A stretch of 64,000 nucleotides of DNA from Russula earlei. Taxonomy: Eukaryota; Basidiomycota; Agaricomycetes; Russulales; Russulaceae. Made by a program: the position numbers and the translations under genes. The stretch is taken from contig JAGFNK010000134.1 in the NCBI GenBank assembly GCA_025769875.1, positions 1-64,000 of the forward strand, read 5' to 3'. The number at the start of each line of letters is the position of its first letter. The first letter of the stretch is position 1. Below, piece after piece: positions 10,418 through 20,777 of the stretch. Under the pieces are notes generated by a model. The model saw only the letters and a program-made list of their open reading frames with translations. It made no database searches and was not told the origin of the DNA.

Positions 10418-12131
10418 GTGGTTGCATTTCACAACATGACCCCCATGGGTTTCATTTCTGACCCCTGCCATTCCTGCCTCAAGTGTTCATACAGTATCTT
10501 GCTTAACTCACCCCCTTTGTCCTCATGTTCTGCACACATTGAAATGTGTCCATTACACAGCACGGGTCCATTACACAACATGTGTCACCAGCTGATGATG
10601 TGTGTGTCAACTCTGACTCCTCCCCACTTCCCATTTACCTTACTCACTCTCACAATGTGAGTTCTTCCCCTGCAATGCCCATCTCTATCACTCTTGGTCC
10701 CACCCATGTGCCAATCCCCACCTCACTGCAGGAGAAGGACTCGGAGATCTCCTGACTCCAGATGAAAGTGGAGCTGCTAGAAAGGGAGCTTGCTATATCC
10801 AAGGCAGAGAGTGCCTCCAGCAATGCCCACTGCACCATCATGAAGCATGTGGCATCAGATGTGACAAAGGAGGTGGAACACCAGAAGTGCAAGACACACT
10901 GTTTGGTGAAGACAAGTGCATGCTATGTCACCCACCCTATGATCAAAGCACAGTGGCTTGCTGGACATGAAGAGAGGGCTGGGCTTGCAAGAGAAGCTGC
11001 TGAGAAGGCAGCTCAAAAGTGTTGTGAACCAAGGCCAAGTCCTGGCCATGTATCATCCTATTTCACTCAAAGAAGCTTCTCTTACTTTGCATTGTCTACC
11101 CACCTCTTTATCCAACAACTGCTCCCTTCTACAAGCATACATCACAAGGAATCCTCACCCTCTTTGTCCCTGTGGCTCACTTGGACACACCCTTCCTGTT
11201 TGGGTAACTCACCATGTGCTAGCCACATGACCACTCAACCACTAAGTCCTGAAACACTGGAAGGACTCCTAGACCTCCTTGAATGATCCACATGATGTCA
11301 TAAAGTGCCACTGACATCATGGCTGACTGAGCAACTCCACTATGACCTCATATGCTCACTAAGCACTTTACAAAGGTATATCATTATGATGTCATTGCTC
11401 CACAGTCTCCCTAATTGTCCTGAGTCACCTATAGGTCTGACACAACAAGTGTATGCCCCTAGAATCCAATTGGAGTGGTCCAAAGAGTCCAAGTTATTTC
11501 TGTAGTTTGTACTCAGACTTGTAACTAGTATATAAGCTCCAATGTAGCATGGCAGTCATTAGACTGTCCATTTGTGATACTCTCATCTTCCCAGAGTACT
11601 CCTCATGATCACTCTGTCTGAAGACTCCCCTCACTCCCAAGGTACTCCTTCAAGACTGCCTTGTTTAAAGCCCCTTTGCCACACTGGCCTCTAGTCTTTG
11701 CCTTTGCCTCTTGCAGCATGTACCAGTCCCCATCTGGTGCCTCCTCATCATTTGGCTCATCCTTCTGCTCAACACTTTACTTCAAGCCTATTGTCTGTTC
11801 CAACCCTTGCCCATCTGCTCCTGAGTCCATAGTGATCAGCAGTACATGTCTTGACAAAAAGGTGGTCAATGATGCAGCATGCATGGTGCAACTCCAGGAT
11901 GAAATTGAGTCAAGGGTTGTCAGCAGTGAGTCCCAAAGCTAAATCATGACAATGTGCTCATTCTTTGCAGAATCACTCTATTTATTTAAGCACAAGGATG
12001 ATCTCATTGCACTCTCTGGTGCACTTGGCCTCAACATGACAGGCACCATCAATGAGCTGGTAACCCAGGTCAAGTCCCACATAGGAGGGCCCCCTGTGTC
12101 ACAAACGCTCTCAAAGAGTCCGTTCTATTAA
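10418..12131 (+). pseudogene. Coiled-coil / SAP-domain protein remnant split by an S2 LTR
   Basis: The frame runs from about 10546 to 11019 and resumes at 11862 after the S2 LTR and one copy of its AAAAG duplication are removed; the join is in frame. It encodes a Glu/Lys/Ala-rich helical segment (10762-11019) and, at about 11965-12090, a SAP-like helix-extended loop-helix motif (DDLIALSGALGL ... ELVTQVKSHI). SAP motifs bind DNA or chromatin. A similar coiled-coil plus SAP layout occurs in lineage-expanded agaricomycete proteins, some associated with transposases; this is recalled, not searched. An in-frame TGA after residue 69 and a TAA at 11941 make it a pseudogene. The N-terminal part is not recognisable. 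Confidence 0.55.
11020..11856 (+). mobile_element. S2 solo LTR (837 bp) with AAAAG target duplication
   Basis: Starts TGTTGTGAACC and ends CTTGACA, with AAAAG at 11015-11019 and 11857-11861. A TATA-like TATATAAG occurs near 11529. The empty-site reading restores the open frame of the SAP-type protein, which confirms the boundaries. Confidence 0.92.
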
Positions 12132-12315
12132 GGGGACTTCAAAGGGTTTTAACGAGGAACACATACAACTATCAACAAGCAAGACAACGGTGCCAAGATT
12201 GACTCCAGTTATATCTCGCATAATAGTCCATTACACAGGATTGAACCCAAGACCCTTGTTACAGAAGCTGGCTACAGCCTTCTGTTGAAAGGAATCAAAC
12301 AATCAGCATTGTATA
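12132..12315 (-). repeat. tRNA-derived repeat fragment
   Basis: Read on the minus strand it has a B-box-like GGGTTCAATCC (about 12239-12249) followed by a tail ending in TTGGCACCGTTGTCTTG (about 12182-12198). The same tail follows a tRNA-like head at 13875-14012. This suggests a tRNA-derived SINE family, interrupted here by TIR-2. Confidence 0.45.
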
Positions 12316-13872
12316 GTCTCGGTTCCAGACGTTCTATCTCGGACGGGAGAATCCGAGGGAGGTTGAATCGGAGTGCGAAAAATAGATGAAACTGTTCGAG
12401 ATAGAACATCTGGTGACTTTCGTATGGGTGGGTGTGGGTAACTGATCATGTGACCTTGTCGCATACTATCTATGTGGTATATCGACGCGTACATTTCTAC
12501 TCATAGGATCATGTTGGACTTGGACCATCCCATATATCCGGCTCTGAGTCCCAGTCGTCAAATTGTGCCTCAGCCCACAATCCACTATTCTATTCAATAT
12601 TACCCTCATCCTGTGCAATATGGTGCAGCATATCCAGTTCAAGGATATCCCCCTCTCTCTTTTATTCCATATCATCCTCCCAGCAGTTAGAAATGTGTTC
12701 ACGTGGCGAAATTGTTACATGCTGTAAGGTGTGTGAGCCCGCTGGCCGGGAAACTCACATGACTTGCACTCGCCCTCTCCCGCGTGTCCCTCGCCCACAC
12801 GTCCTCCTTCCCGCTCTTTCATCTTTCTCTCTCCTTCTCGCGTTCCCCTCACTTTGTTCCCCACTCCGCGCCCGGGAACTGCGACAACGGCTCAAGTCGA
12901 TCGCCGTCGACGTCACTCGCCTCGCCGCCCAACGCCTCGCACTCTCTCGCCTACATCTATCCCCTGTGCCACTAGTCTCCTTTATCCATCTCATGCTTTC
13001 CCCCCTTCCTTGTGTTTATGTTCTCGCCCCTCTGGGACCGACTCTCAAGCATCACCCTCGCCTCCGCCACGCGTCTATGCACAAGACCCGAATGACGCAC
13101 ACACGTCGTCATCATCGCCTTACTGGAGGGCTCGCTGCCCACAGCGTCTCGCCCCTACGTCATCGCCGCCCCTCCCCACGCTCGCGGACTCGAAGTCGGA
13201 GGAACAGGACACCTTTGTATATAAGAACAAGTGATTACCATCTCGAATGTAACAGATTTAGCTCAGGAAATTGAATCACGTCATCCACACATCCCCTCTC
13301 GCGCTCGGGTCCGACACATCTAAGCATTGTGTTCCAGAGCACGACCTTGCTCTCAGTTCCTTCCTGTCCCTACCCGCCCTTGGATCAAAGCTACTGATTG
13401 CCCAAAGAAACAAAGGAAGATTGAGGTGTAGCTTATCCATCAGATCAAGAACCTGTAGCACACAATTAGAAATGTTGCTAGAGCCGTCCAGGAATTAGAA
13501 CCTGTAGCATGCGGTCAGAAATGTCGCCAGTATCCTCCAGAAATTGTCGACATCGGTCAGTTTGTCGGATGTGCGGGTCAGATTTCGGGGCTCATTCAGG
13601 TGCAGCATCCTCATGTGCTTTGTGGTCAGAATCTGAAGTGTCACTGTCAGAAGGGACAGTGGACATTGCAAGCGGCAGGCTGTATGCACAGGTACGCGTC
13701 GATATACAAGTATGTGGATAGTACAAGACAAGGTCACATGATCAGTTACCCACACCCACCCATACGAAAGTCACCAGATGTTCTATCTCGAACAGTTTCA
13801 TCTATTTTTTGCACTCCGATTCAACCTCCCTCGGATTCTCCCGTCCGAGATAGAAACGTCTGGAACCGAGAC
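12316..13872. mobile_element. TIR-2: TA-flanked element with about 180-bp inverted ends
   Basis: Left end 12316-12492 and right end 13692-13872 are inverted copies, starting GTCTCGGTTCCAGACG and ending with its complement. TA lies on each side (12314-12315 and 13873-13874). The interior carries a Tyr/Pro-rich short frame (12472-12690), a family A LTR and a Cys-containing stretch (about 13560-13690). No transposase is visible, so it is non-autonomous. Confidence 0.75.
12723..13507 (+). mobile_element. Family A solo LTR nested in TIR-2
   Basis: Begins TGTAAGGTGTGTGAGCCCGC, as does the family A LTR at 35579. CATGC occurs at 12718-12722 and 13508-13512, a possible 5-bp duplication. The right terminus would then be CTGTAG rather than the usual CA, so the right end is uncertain. 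A TATA box GTATATAAG is at 13217-13225. CpG is retained here and lost in the 35579 copy. Confidence 0.55.
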
Positions 13873-13874
13873 TA

Positions 13875-14012
13875 AGCATTGTACACTTACAAGACAACGG
13901 TGCCAAGTTTGGCTCCAAGTCACCTCAGAAGATTGCCCACTGTCAGGATTGAACCCAGGACCTCTACCCGACCACACCAGACGCTCATGGCCATTGAGCT
14001 ACCCAGTCTTTA
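13875..14012 (-). repeat. tRNA-derived SINE-like unit
   Basis: On the minus strand, a head with A-box-like GGGTAGCTCAATGG and B-box-like GGTTCAATCC is followed by a tail shared with 12170-12250. The stems are too degraded for a working tRNA. It abuts TIR-2, suggesting that TIR-2 inserted in or next to a SINE. Confidence 0.45.
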
Positions 14013-14194
14013 CTACAGTAAAGGGGTTCAACCCATATAACCACTCGACACATGAAACAAAAACCCAACGTGGAGACTCCTAAAGAGGAGACCCACATGC
14101 CCTGACCTCCAGAGAAGAATCGACAAGATTTACTGATGATATTAGTAAGCTAGAGGTACAACAAACAGACCAGGAAGTTCACACGACGATCACA

Positions 14195-14637
14195 TGAACT
14201 CCAAGAACAATTACTCATCACTGAAGGCCTCCTTACTCAGCAGGTTACTAAGCATGACTGAGCATGCTTACCAAGCCCCCCCTGGGTGTCTTACTCATCC
14301 AGCTATTGTGATTGATAACAAGGTTGCGACACATCCTTTATTTAGTAGCTCCTTTGTAGTATATAAGCATCCAATAAAGTATCGGACAGTCCTCAGACTG
14401 TCCATTTGTTTATGGCACTCTCCATCCCTGGGATACTCCCTTAAAGGACTGTCCCCTTGTGACTATCCTGGCTCCTTCCCTGCATGACTACTCGACCCTC
14501 ACAGTAACGATACCTCTCTGGTATTTGTTACTACTCTGGACTCTGCTTCTAGCCCACGCTGTGCTAGACGTCTATCGACTTGTCTCTGAACTGACCCCTC
14601 ACTCTTGAACTGGATTGTTCAACAGTGAGTCTTGACA
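14195..14637 (+). repeat. Partial or diverged S1 LTR, 3' part
   Basis: The hairpin region, the TATA box (TATATAAG near 14359) and the conserved end CTTGACA match other S1 copies. The first half of the LTR is missing or too diverged to align. The hairpin arms differ from the other copies at paired positions. Confidence 0.6.
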
Positions 14638-15017
14638 CCCTGAGCTCCTTGATCACCCTCGATTTGCTGGACTTTTCCTTCAAGGCAGGTGTTGCATGGA
14701 TATTAATCAATAGATACTATTCTTTTTGTTTGTGTCCCTCCCCCCCCCAAATCTCTCCCAATACACATTTTTAACATTTAATCTCAGTAATGTAAGGTTC
14801 AATTGGCGATTCAAATATTTCATTACAATTTGTGTGACTATGTGTGACTGACTGACTTATAGGTAGCTTACTTCAGCTGACTGTCATGACTCACTGTTGA
14901 ACAATCTAGTTCAAGAGTGAGATAAGAGCTTGGAGATGAGTCAACTGAGTTCAAGAACAAAGTTGGTGAAGAGTATAGTCCAAATGAGTAGCAAATACCA
15001 GAGAGGGACTGGTACTG

Positions 15018-15609
15018 TGTTATATTTTACCCCCTTGTCGGTTAGCTCATAATCCCTCCCCATTATTATTCCTCTTGCTATCTCTGTTCCCGTGGTTACC
15101 GTTTCATCCCTTGATAGTGATCCCTTATTGTGTTTCACTTATTGTGTTTCATCTATTGTTGAGCTACTTTTGCTGTTGGTCTACCTTTACTTATTGTTCT
15201 GCTTATGGTACTGTACAGCCTCGCTACATACAGTATTTAAGCGCCTGTAGAAGCTGGGGAATGCCCCAAGCTTAGCTTTGTCCCATTTCCTGTCGCATCC
15301 CTTTACTCTGTACTGTCTCTCAATCACAACTTGTGTTGTGCTGGCTTATACTCTGCTTAACTTGAGCTCGTCACAAGGAACCTTCGTGTTCCTCTTCCTC
15401 CTCTGCTTCTCCATCATCGTCCTCCTCTTCTGTGAAACCAGAAGATCAACTCTGTCTGCGGATTAGGTCATCCTTGACTTAGTCTTGAGACGCTAAACTT
15501 TTGATCCGGTCTCCTTGAGCCAGCCCCACTGCACCCTTGAACCAAGTCACAGGGACCTGGCCCCCACTGAACCTTGAGCTAATGCTCTTACAGCCACAAC
15601 GCCGTAACA
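15018..15609 (+). repeat. Gypsy-1 5' LTR
   Basis: TGTTAT...GTAACA termini, 592 bp. A TATA-like TATTTAA is at 15234-15240. The transcript start is inferred about 28-34 bp downstream, at or near the 11-mer AAGCTTAGCTT (15268-15278). Confidence 0.95.
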
Positions 15610-16095
15610 CAAGCTAAGCTTCCATACTCCATTCTGGAGATCAACCTTGAACTACCATCGAATCGTTGGGTCCGTGTCCAACCTAGACCATCCCCAGACC
15701 TTCCCGAACACGTAGTAGGAGCTGCCACTTGGGACAGCTTTCATACTTTCCTTTGTTACATCGCCACTGAAAACAACGAAGAACTACCAGTCGAATTTAT
15801 CAACAACCGTTGGTTTGAACTACGACTTAGGAGAGGACAACTCTACACTCACCTAGACCTAGAACTCCTCAGAAACAGCCTTGGACTAGGTTACTGGAGG
15901 GAAAACGACCCTCTCTACGAACCACCATCAGAATCAGAAGCCTCTTCCACAGAAGGCAACCCCCCTGAACCAGAGAACACCGTTGAAACTCAGACACCCT
16001 TTGAATCCCCTGCACTAGAACCAGAGGACCCCCTTGAAAACCAAGAACCCATCGAAACCCTAGAAATCGACCCACAGAACCCCCCAGAACCTGAT
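15583..16095 (+). CDS. Gypsy-1 gag N-terminal extension without an AUG
   Basis: The gag frame is open without a stop from 15583 to the first ATG at 16096, about 170 codons, but contains no ATG. Its residues resemble the regions upstream of the equivalent internal Met in Gypsy-2 (24690-25230) and Gypsy-3 (46038-46646). Shared points are a short Phe/Tyr-Leu-Cys segment, a Phe-Ile-Asn-x-x-Trp segment with Trp/Tyr-Glu/Lys-Leu, then Gly-Leu-Gly-x-Trp and an acidic/Pro tail. Protein-level conservation suggests that it is translated. Initiation could be at a non-AUG codon after the primer site, or an AUG could be supplied by splicing. It is unlikely to be chance. Confidence 0.55.
15611..15621 (+). 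other. Gypsy-1 self-priming primer-binding site
   Basis: AAGCTAAGCTT, one base after the LTR, is the exact reverse complement of the LTR 11-mer at 15268-15278, which lies where the RNA 5' end is expected. The Tf1 element of fission yeast primes reverse transcription from 11 nt of its own 5' end; the same mechanism is inferred here. No tRNA match is needed. Confidence 0.8.
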
Positions 16096-17136
16096 ATGGC
16101 AGCCCAACCCCAAGTCGCTGTACAGCCCCCCCAGATGGCCGCTCAGGCCCCTCAGATGGTCGCCCAGGCCCCTCCAGTCGTCGTTCCACCCCCTCAAGCA
16201 GCTGCTCCAGCACCACAAGGCACTAATGGGTCCCTCAGCGGTAAAGAACCCACTGCCTTCACAGGGGAAAGGAACAAAACAAAAAGATTCATCATGGAAT
16301 TCAACCTATTCTGGGGCCTCAATGATGATAAGGCAGTGATGATCTCCCCTTTTAAACGAACGATGCTGGCTCTCTCATATATCCAAGGGGAAAAGGTTGA
16401 AGAATGGGTCAATTCACAAGCAACCGCACTCAGAGAAAAAGTTAACAGGGCCCAGAACCCCATCAACAGAATGAACGAAGCATTATGGAATGACTTCGTT
16501 ACAGACTTTACGTTCAAATTCACTAACACTGTGGAGAAAGAGGACGCCCAAGCAGCCCTCGCCAAACATACAATGAAGGAATCCCTTGACGATTACATTT
16601 CCACCTTCGAACAACTCCTGAATAAAACAGGGTGGCCAGAAACGGACGTTATCGCTATCGAAAGCTTCAAAAATGGTCTAAAAATTGGACTCTACCGTGC
16701 AATCCTAAACAGAGATGTCTGGCCCACCACTCTTCAGGAATGGAAGGAAGAAGCCAGGAGACAACATCGACGTTTCATCACCATCAGAGAAAAGCTCAAA
16801 GGGAAAACTACACACTCCCCCTCAGAACACAAAACCCATCACCCTGATCGAATGCAAGTGGATGCCGCCAAGTCCAACTTCAAAAAACTCACTGAAGAAG
16901 AAAGGAAACAATTGGCAAAAGAAGGACGTTGCTTCCGTTGCCGAGAGAAAGGCCACCTTAGTCGGGAGTGCCCCAAAAATACTACCCCCACAACCTCCAA
17001 GGCACGTACTACCGAACCAACCCCAGAACCACCAAAAGAAGAAGAAGCCTCCACTATGGTGGCCCGCATGAAAACTTTACCAGCGGAGGATAGGGCCAAG
17101 CTTTGGGACCTCATCCTCAAAGAGGATTTTCTCTAG
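16096..17136 (+). CDS. Gypsy-1 gag (capsid plus CCHC nucleocapsid)
   Basis: The 346-residue frame starts at ATG 16096 (MAA, the first in-frame Met) and ends at TAG 17134-17136. After a Gln/Pro/Ala-rich leader (residues 1-40), the Retrotrans_gag core spans about residues 45-230, with the FxxLxxxxW-like segments usual for Ty3/Gypsy capsid. A Lys/Arg-rich linker precedes a C-X2-C-X4-H-X4-C zinc knuckle at residues 279-292 (16930-16971), which binds the RNA genome. The pol frame opens at 17094, one frame back (-1), overlapping gag by about 43 nt. No standard slippery heptamer is visible in the overlap, so how pol is expressed is unresolved. Confidence 0.93.
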   Translation: MAAQPQVAVQPPQMAAQAPQMVAQAPPVVVPPPQAAAPAPQGTNGSLSGKEPTAFTGERNKTKRFIMEFNLFWGLNDDKAVMISPFKRTMLALSYIQGEKVEEWVNSQATALREKVNRAQNPINRMNEALWNDFVTDFTFKFTNTVEKEDAQAALAKHTMKESLDDYISTFEQLLNKTGWPETDVIAIESFKNGLKIGLYRAILNRDVWPTTLQEWKEEARRQHRRFITIREKLKGKTTHSPSEHKTHHPDRMQVDAAKSNFKKLTEEERKQLAKEGRCFRCREKGHLSRECPKNTTPTTSKARTTEPTPEPPKEEEASTMVARMKTLPAEDRAKLWDLILKEDFL

Positions 17137-20100
17137 GCCAAGGTACAACAGTCGGTACTAAGGCCCAAATAGATACCATTGTCCAACATAAGGAAAACTC
17201 AATGAAAGTGCCTTTTATGATCACGACAAATGGAAAGACTGGTCAAGCGCTCCTAGACAGCGGAGCAACAGAGAACTTCATCAGCCAAGGAATCGTGGGA
17301 AAGCTACAAATCCCACTCCGAACCCTCAGAACCCCCAGACCAATCATTAATGTGGACGGCACCAACAACCAAGGAGGAGCACTAACCCATTATGCCCACA
17401 TGACCGTACGTCACGGACCCACCACCCGGCTTCTCACCTTCTATGTTACCAACCTGGGAGAAGATAGAATGATCCTCGGATACCCCTTTCTAAAAGCAAT
17501 CAACCCCCTCATCAATTGGAGCACTGGTCGTCTGAGAAACCACCTAGGGGTTCTTCTCACTCCCGTATCCATAGCAAACCCACCAAAAATCCGACTTGCA
17601 CAAATAAGAACGACCACCATTCCCCCAGAATACTTACGACACCAGAAGGTTTTCTCAGAAGAAGCAGCCAAACGACTCCCACCCAGTCGAGGAGAACTCG
17701 ACTTCAGAATTACCCTGAAACCCGACGCCCCCAAATTCCTTGATTGCCGAACTTACCCACTCCCCCAGAATGAGAAACAAGAATTGTCAAGACAAATACA
17801 AGAAGACCTAGCCAAGGGTTTCATCAAAGATGGCGTCTCAGACTTTGTATCCCCTGTCTTCTTTGTCCAAAAAAAGGATGGCACCGCTCCACGAATGGTA
17901 GTTGATTACCGAAAACTCAATAACGCCACAGTCCCCGATTACCATGCCTTACCTAACATGGAAGAACAACTACACCGACTAAGGGGCAAAACCACCTTCA
18001 GCAAATTCGACGTCCGAGCTGGCTACAATAACATTCTGATCCACCCTGAAGACCGACACAAAGGCGCCTTTAAAACTCAATTTGGTACCTTCATCCCCAT
18101 GGTAATGGGCTTCGGCTTTACCAATGCCCCAGCTGCCTTCCAACGAGCGATGAACCATACCCTCCGACCTTGGCTTTTAAAATACCCAGAGAATACCTGC
18201 AACTATCTAGACGATGTAGCAATAGCCACAGGGGCGGGAGAAGAGCTCCTTCACCAACAAATCACACACGAATTCCTTGACCTGCTTGAAAGAGACTCCT
18301 ATTTCCTGAAGGCGTCAAAATGTGCCTTTGAACAACACGAAATTGATTTCCTGGGTTTTCGGATCAATCAAGGAACCCTCAAAATTGACCCAGTCAAAAT
18401 GGACGGCCTCAAAAACTGGCCAAGACCCCCCAACAATCTGAAACAGGTACAACAAATCATGGGCGCCCTCAATTATCAACGACCATTTATCCGAGACTTC
18501 GCAAAAATAGCTCGCCCCATTTTTTCTACAATCAAGAAAGGAACCCCCTTTCTCTGGACCCCAGAAGCAACCACAGCCCTAGAAACCTTGATAGCAGCGG
18601 TCTGCGATGACCCTGAACTCTACACTGCCAACCCTGACCTCCCATACGAATTAGAAACCGATGCCTCACAGTTTGCCACCGGAGCTATCCTCTTCCAAAA
18701 GGACCAAAGAGGGAAAAGGAAAATGATCGGAAATATGTCACACGCGTTCAACGAAGCAGAAAGGAACTACCCAGTCTGGGATAGGGAGTTCCTAGCTCTG
18801 ATCCTTGCACTCCAACACTGGCGATACCTATTAGTCGGAACTAAACACCCCATTAAGATTTTCACAGACCACGCTAACCTGGCTCACTACCGGCTCCCCC
18901 ACAAAATAAACCGAAGGATTGCCGGATACATCTCAACACTCGCGGATTACCACTTCGAAATCCACCACAAACCCGGAATCTCCAATCGTGCGGACGCTCT
19001 CTCACGACGACCTGACCACAATGATGGGTCAGGAGATAACCAAAACATCACAGCACTCCCTGACAAACTTTTTATTCGCACACTTCATACTGAGGACCTC
19101 TATACTCAAGTACTAAACGAACAAAGAAAACGGAAGACAGACCTCCTCATGTGGAAGATCAAGCACGGTCTTCAAGAAGAAGAAGACGCACTATTCAAAG
19201 ATGGAAAGTTGGTAGTACCGTATCAAGAGCCCCTTTTACGGAAAATCTTGCATACCTATCATGACAGCGTCCTTGGGGGGCACACAGGAAATGCCCGAAC
19301 CTTGTATTCAATCCAAGAATCTTTCTGGTGGCCAAAAATGGCCTACTTCATACGGGACTACATTCGAGGGTGTGCCACCTGTCAAACCAACAAGTCCTCC
19401 ACACACCCAATTCGCCCCCCAATTCACCCCATTCCCCCAGAATTTCAAAAACCCTTCCAAACTATTGCCATTGATTGGATTGTTGACCTCCCACTATCAG
19501 AAGGGAACAATGCCATTATGACCATCACCGACCATGACTCCACCAAGGCAGCCATATTCATACCCTGCCGTAAAGACATGGGAACTCTGCAAATGGCCAA
19601 GCTATTTTTACGTTACGCCTTCCCATGGACTGGAATTCCCTCTAAGATTATCTCCGACCGTGATTCCCGCTTTACCTCCAACTTGTTTCAAGAAGTTTCC
19701 CGAGTCCTCGGGATCAACCAAAATTTAAGCACTGCCTACCACCCCCAAACTGACGGACAATCAGAAAGAACCAATCAGACCTTAGAAATGTACCTACGCA
19801 TCTACACAGGAGAGAAGCAGGAAGAATGGGCGCACTGGCTCCCCATAGCTCAATACCATTTTAACGCCCACAAATCTACTACCACCAAAAGAACCCCTTA
19901 CGAACTCCTCATCGGGTTTAATCCTCAAGGACTTGGCACCCAACTCAAGTCCAAGTTCCCCGGGATCCAAGAACGACTCCAAGCACTAAAAGACATGAGG
20001 GAATCAGCACAGGAAGCAATGAAAAGAGCACAGAATAACTGGATCAAGGAAACCAAGTTCAAAGGTTTCGAAGAAGGACAGAAAGTTTGGTTGGAAGGCA

Positions 20101-20777
20101 CTAACTTAAAAACTCCCCATCAGTTTCATAAGTTCCGCCCCAAACGATTCGGCCCTTTTACCATTACCAAGCGAATCTCCCACATCGTTTACCAGCTCCA
20201 ATTACCACCCCAATGGAACATCCACAATGTATTCCATGCCTCCCTCTTATCTCCAGTCACCGAAACAGCCGAACATGGACCAAACTTCCCTGAACCACCA
20301 CCTGACCTTCTCTCGGGAGAATATGAAGTTGAAAAGATTACCGCCCAACGCCTTCATAGAAACCGACTCCAATACAGGGTCCGGTGGAAAGGGTATTCCG
20401 CAGCAGAGGATACCTGGGAACCTCTCTCAAACCTTAAAAATGCTCAAGATGCCATCACCATGTTTCACCTCCAACAACCCACCAAACTCCGTACCATGAC
20501 CACCACTAACTCTGATCCCGCAGAATCCCATCACTCAGATGAAAATCTGGACGATTTAGAGCATCAATTCCAAACACTTACGATACAACAACGTACATTA
20601 CTCCCCCGAATTAACTCACGTAACCCCCCTTCTTATTCCGTTAACGACCCCTGCTATCCCCGACCGCGGATATACAATTTTCAACTTAGCCGCCAGAGAA
20701 CAACTCTTCTCCGGAATTCTCTCTCCTGGCGACTTCCGCGGTTTTCAATTACTTATGACGGACCCCCGTTTCTCTGA
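17094..20777 (+). CDS. Gypsy-1 pol: protease, RT, RNase H, integrase, chromodomain
   Basis: The frame is open from 17094 to TGA 20775-20777; its first ATG is at 17202. Protease: active-site DSGA at 17256-17267. Reverse transcriptase: FDVRAGYNNI, then the catalytic YLDD at 18204-18215. RNase H: ETDAS near 18655 and the FTDHANL segment near 18860. Integrase: an H-H-C-C zinc-binding region (about 19260-19395) followed by the D,D,E catalytic residues in IDWIVDLP, ISDRDSRF and TDGQSER. A GPF-type module (FGPFTI) and a chromodomain (about 20325-20470, with RVRWKGYSAAEDTWEP) follow, which in chromoviruses guide integration to marked histones. All catalytic residues I checked are present and there is no internal stop. 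Confidence 0.97.
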   Translation, partial: GQALGPHPQRGFSLGQGTTVGTKAQIDTIVQHKENSMKVPFMITTNGKTGQALLDSGATENFISQGIVGKLQIPLRTLRTPRPIINVDGTNNQGGALTHYAHMTVRHGPTTRLLTFYVTNLGEDRMILGYPFLKAINPLINWSTGRLRNHLGVLLTPVSIANPPKIRLAQIRTTTIPPEYLRHQKVFSEEAAKRLPPSRGELDFRITLKPDAPKFLDCRTYPLPQNEKQELSRQIQEDLAKGFIKDGVSDFVSPVFFVQKKDGTAPRMVVDYRKLNNATVPDYHALPNMEEQLHRLRGKTTFSKFDVRAGYNNILIHPEDRHKGAFKTQFGTFIPMVMGFGFTNAPAAFQRAMNHTLRPWLLKYPENTCNYLDDVAIATGAGEELLHQQITHEFLDLLERDSYFLKASKCAFEQHEIDFLGFRINQGTLKIDPVKMDGLKNWPRPPNNLKQVQQIMGALNYQRPFIRDFAKIARPIFSTIKKGTPFLWTPEATTALETLIAAVCDDPELYTANPDLPYELETDASQFATGAILFQKDQRGKRKMIGNMSHAFNEAERNYPVWDREFLALILALQHWRYLLVGTKHPIKIFTDHANLAHYRLPHKINRRIAGYISTLADYHFEIHHKPGISNRADALSRRPDHNDGSGDNQNITALPDKLFIRTLHTEDLYTQVLNEQRKRKTDLLMWKIKHGLQEEEDALFKDGKLVVPYQEPLLRKILHTYHDSVLGGHTGNARTLYSIQESFWWPKMAYFIRDYIRGCATCQTNKSSTHPIRPPIHPIPPEFQKPFQTIAIDWIVDLPLSEGNNAIMTITDHDSTKAAIFIPCRKDMGTLQMAKLFLRYAFPWTGIPSKIISDRDSRFTSNLFQEVSRVLGINQNLSTAYHPQTDGQSERTNQTLEMYLRIYTGEKQEEWAHWLPIAQYHFNAHKSTTTKRTPYELLIGFNPQGLGTQLKSKFPGIQERLQALKDMRESAQEAMKRAQNNWIKETKFKGFEEGQKVWLEGTNLKTPHQFHKFRPKRFGPFTITKRISHIVYQLQLPPQWNIHNVFHASLLSPVTETAEHGPNFPEPPPDLLSGEYEVEKITAQRLHRNRLQYRVRWKGYSAAEDTWEPLSNLKNAQDAITMFHLQQPTKLRTMTTTNSDPAESHHSDENLDDLEHQFQTLTIQQRTLLPRINSRNPPSYSVNDPCYPRPRIYNFQLSRQRTTLLRNSLSWRLPRFSITYDGPPFL

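Noticed and set aside
17094..17136. Programmed -1 frameshift site in the Gypsy-1 gag/pol overlap
   Set aside because: The overlap and frame relation fit, but I find no X-XXY-YYZ heptamer, so a specific slippery site cannot be claimed.
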